Virus record (IMG/VR): IMGVR_UViG_3300044990_001107
Location: 1-27,449 of that record
Reading direction: 5' to 3' (one strand)
Source: a virus
DNA length: 27,449 nucleotides
The stretch's first letter is position 1; every line of letters begins with the position of its first letter. This document shows positions 26,670 through 27,449 of the stretch, in pieces. The translations under genes were made by a program, and so were the position numbers. The notes under the pieces are model-generated. The model saw nothing but the letters and a program-made list of their open reading frames with translations. It searched no databases and was not told the origin of the DNA.

Positions 26670-27449
26670 TAGTTATACAGCCTCCGCCTGGACACGCCTT
26701 TCCGTTCATTTGCTGAAACGCGCACAGTATCAGCCTCACTTCTGATATACCCTGACAGCTCCTTTCCATTATCGAGCGCCAGAGTTACTCGCTGTTTTTG
26801 TCTGCCTTGTGCCACTAACTCTCGGAGCAATGATTTAGTTTCTGGATCGTTATATCCTCCAGCGGCATTGCCAGATGATAACTGTACCGGTACGGAACCA
26901 TTTTTCAACGGGATGACGGCTTCTGTACCATGCAGAGTGGCGGAATACCCTGATAATGGCCCTGACGCAATACCTCCATCCGCGTAATGCCGCATGGGGC
27001 CACAGTTGAAATATCTACATAATTGTATCGAGTTATCTGCTATTGTCCAAAGAAATTGTGTAAAAGCACTATAATAAAAAAGCATTAATTCCATTATTGA
27101 CAATAATGCACCAGCATCAGACGTATCGCCATAAACATTGTATCCACTGGATAGGATAGCGGTTACCTGTTGAGCTGTTAAACCTGCTGCCCCACCAGAA
27201 GTACCAAACACGAGTTTGGTTTCAATATCCCCAAGTTTTAGCGTTCCACCTTTCATCCAGTTTGTGATAGCTGTAGTTTGACCGGTAATGATCGCAGAGA
27301 ATGTAACGTTTATTGGAACACCACCTGACGCTGAATACTTATCTATCCACGTCAGCAATGCTTCAGAATTAACGTCATCTACGTTTTTGATAGCCGTAAA
27401 TAAAATGTTTATTGGAATACCACCTGACGCTGAATACTTATCTATCCAC
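26669..27449 (-). CDS. Tape-measure protein, C-terminal part (5' end outside window)
   Basis: The frame is open to the right edge, so the start lies beyond it; the TTG at 27358 is an internal Leu codon. The 259 residues seen include two copies of W-I-D-K-Y-S-A-S-G-G (99-bp repeats), then YADGGIASGPLSGYSATLHG and TEAVIPLKNGSVPVQL, the usual C-terminal signature of tape-measure proteins, then a basic end. It sets tail length and passes through the tail tube at injection. Its place before tail-tip genes agrees. Confidence 0.88.
   Translation of the reverse strand, partial: WIDKYSASGGIPINILFTAIKNVDDVNSEALLTWIDKYSASGGVPINVTFSAIITGQTTAITNWMKGGTLKLGDIETKLVFGTSGGAAGLTAQQVTAILSSGYNVYGDTSDAGALLSIMELMLFYYSAFTQFLWTIADNSIQLCRYFNCGPMRHYADGGIASGPLSGYSATLHGTEAVIPLKNGSVPVQLSSGNAAGGYNDPETKSLLRELVAQGRQKQRVTLALDNGKELSGYIRSEADTVRVSANERKGVSRRRLYN
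27303..27449. repeat. 99-bp direct repeat in the tape-measure gene
   Basis: Positions 27303-27350 recur at 27402-27449 with few changes, a period of 99 bp or 33 codons. The array may continue beyond the window. It encodes W-I-D-K-Y-S-A-S-G-G-(VI)-P-I-N units. Confidence 0.85.

Noticed and set aside
27356-27358. TTG 27358 as the start of a separate tail gene
   Set aside because: The frame continues to the window edge and encodes another copy of the 33-residue repeat, so it is internal to the tape-measure gene.

Overview
The window is one continuous stretch of a temperate, tailed bacteriophage genome, probably a long-tailed siphovirus-like phage. It is base-composition moderate to AT-rich and has clear AGGAGG-type ribosome binding sites. 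The host is most likely a Gram-negative anaerobe. A Desulfobacterota host would fit the DUF1566 protein, the NrdD-like protein and the form of the tRNA-Leu fragment, but this is only a weak inference. Phage genes lie on both sides of an apparently complete attP (about 15548-15771). The sequence therefore reads as a circular, excised or virion form and not as a prophage cut at its attachment site.

Layout: (1) Positions 1-2472 are read leftward: a Toprim/DUF3987 primase-helicase (cut by the window edge), a zinc-ribbon protein, a probable ribbon-helix-helix protein and a YdaS/Cro-like regulator. (2) Positions 2473-3210 are the immunity region: a rightward HTH repressor with a terminator, between two early promoters that share one design. 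Each has TTGACA, 18 bp and TAATAT, with a TAAAC-N7-GTTTA palindrome at the same place in the spacer. The leftward transcript appears to start at, or two bases before, the YdaS ATG. (3) Positions 3356-14501 are a long rightward early operon. It starts with small proteins, several of them zinc-ribbon types, and a protein that looks like the CRISPR-associated ring nuclease Csx3/Crn3 (4945-5253). A replication/recombination module follows: a Sak4-like AAA_24 ATPase, a DUF669 ssDNA-binding protein, an SF2 helicase, a coiled-coil protein and a Cas4/AddB-like nuclease with four cysteines. Two proteins of this module end in an SSB-like acidic IPF tail. Then come a DUF1566 protein, a YkgJ-type cysteine-cluster protein, a repeat protein, more zinc-ribbon proteins and an excisionase. 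(4) A tyrosine integrase (14532-15542) is followed by attP, whose core is the 5' half of a tRNA-Leu(UAA) gene flanked by paired TCACTAT arm sites.

(5) Positions 15983-27449 are read leftward, so transcription enters from the right edge. In that order: the C-terminus of the tape-measure protein, a tail hub-like protein, a distal-tail-like protein, a decayed HNH gene, two modular tail-fibre proteins (one with LamG-like and C1q-like domains), a DUF4376-like tail assembly protein, a CCxxHD (phospholipase A2-like) protein, a stand-alone NrdD C-terminal-like protein, an intact HNH endonuclease gene with its own promoter and structured leader, and a lysis cassette (membrane/coiled-coil protein, SleB-type endolysin, several tiny proteins, a holin-like protein). 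A secreted protein and a short protein end this group at a two-way terminator. The isolated gene next to attP (15983-16510) is a candidate lysogenic-conversion gene.

The repressor presumably binds both early promoters and keeps the replication and early operons silent in the lysogen. On induction the YdaS/Cro protein and the rightward operon are expressed together. The early operon supplies recombination, possible anti-defence functions and Xis/Int. The late operon supplies tail, adsorption and lysis. Heads, packaging and the late promoter lie outside the window.
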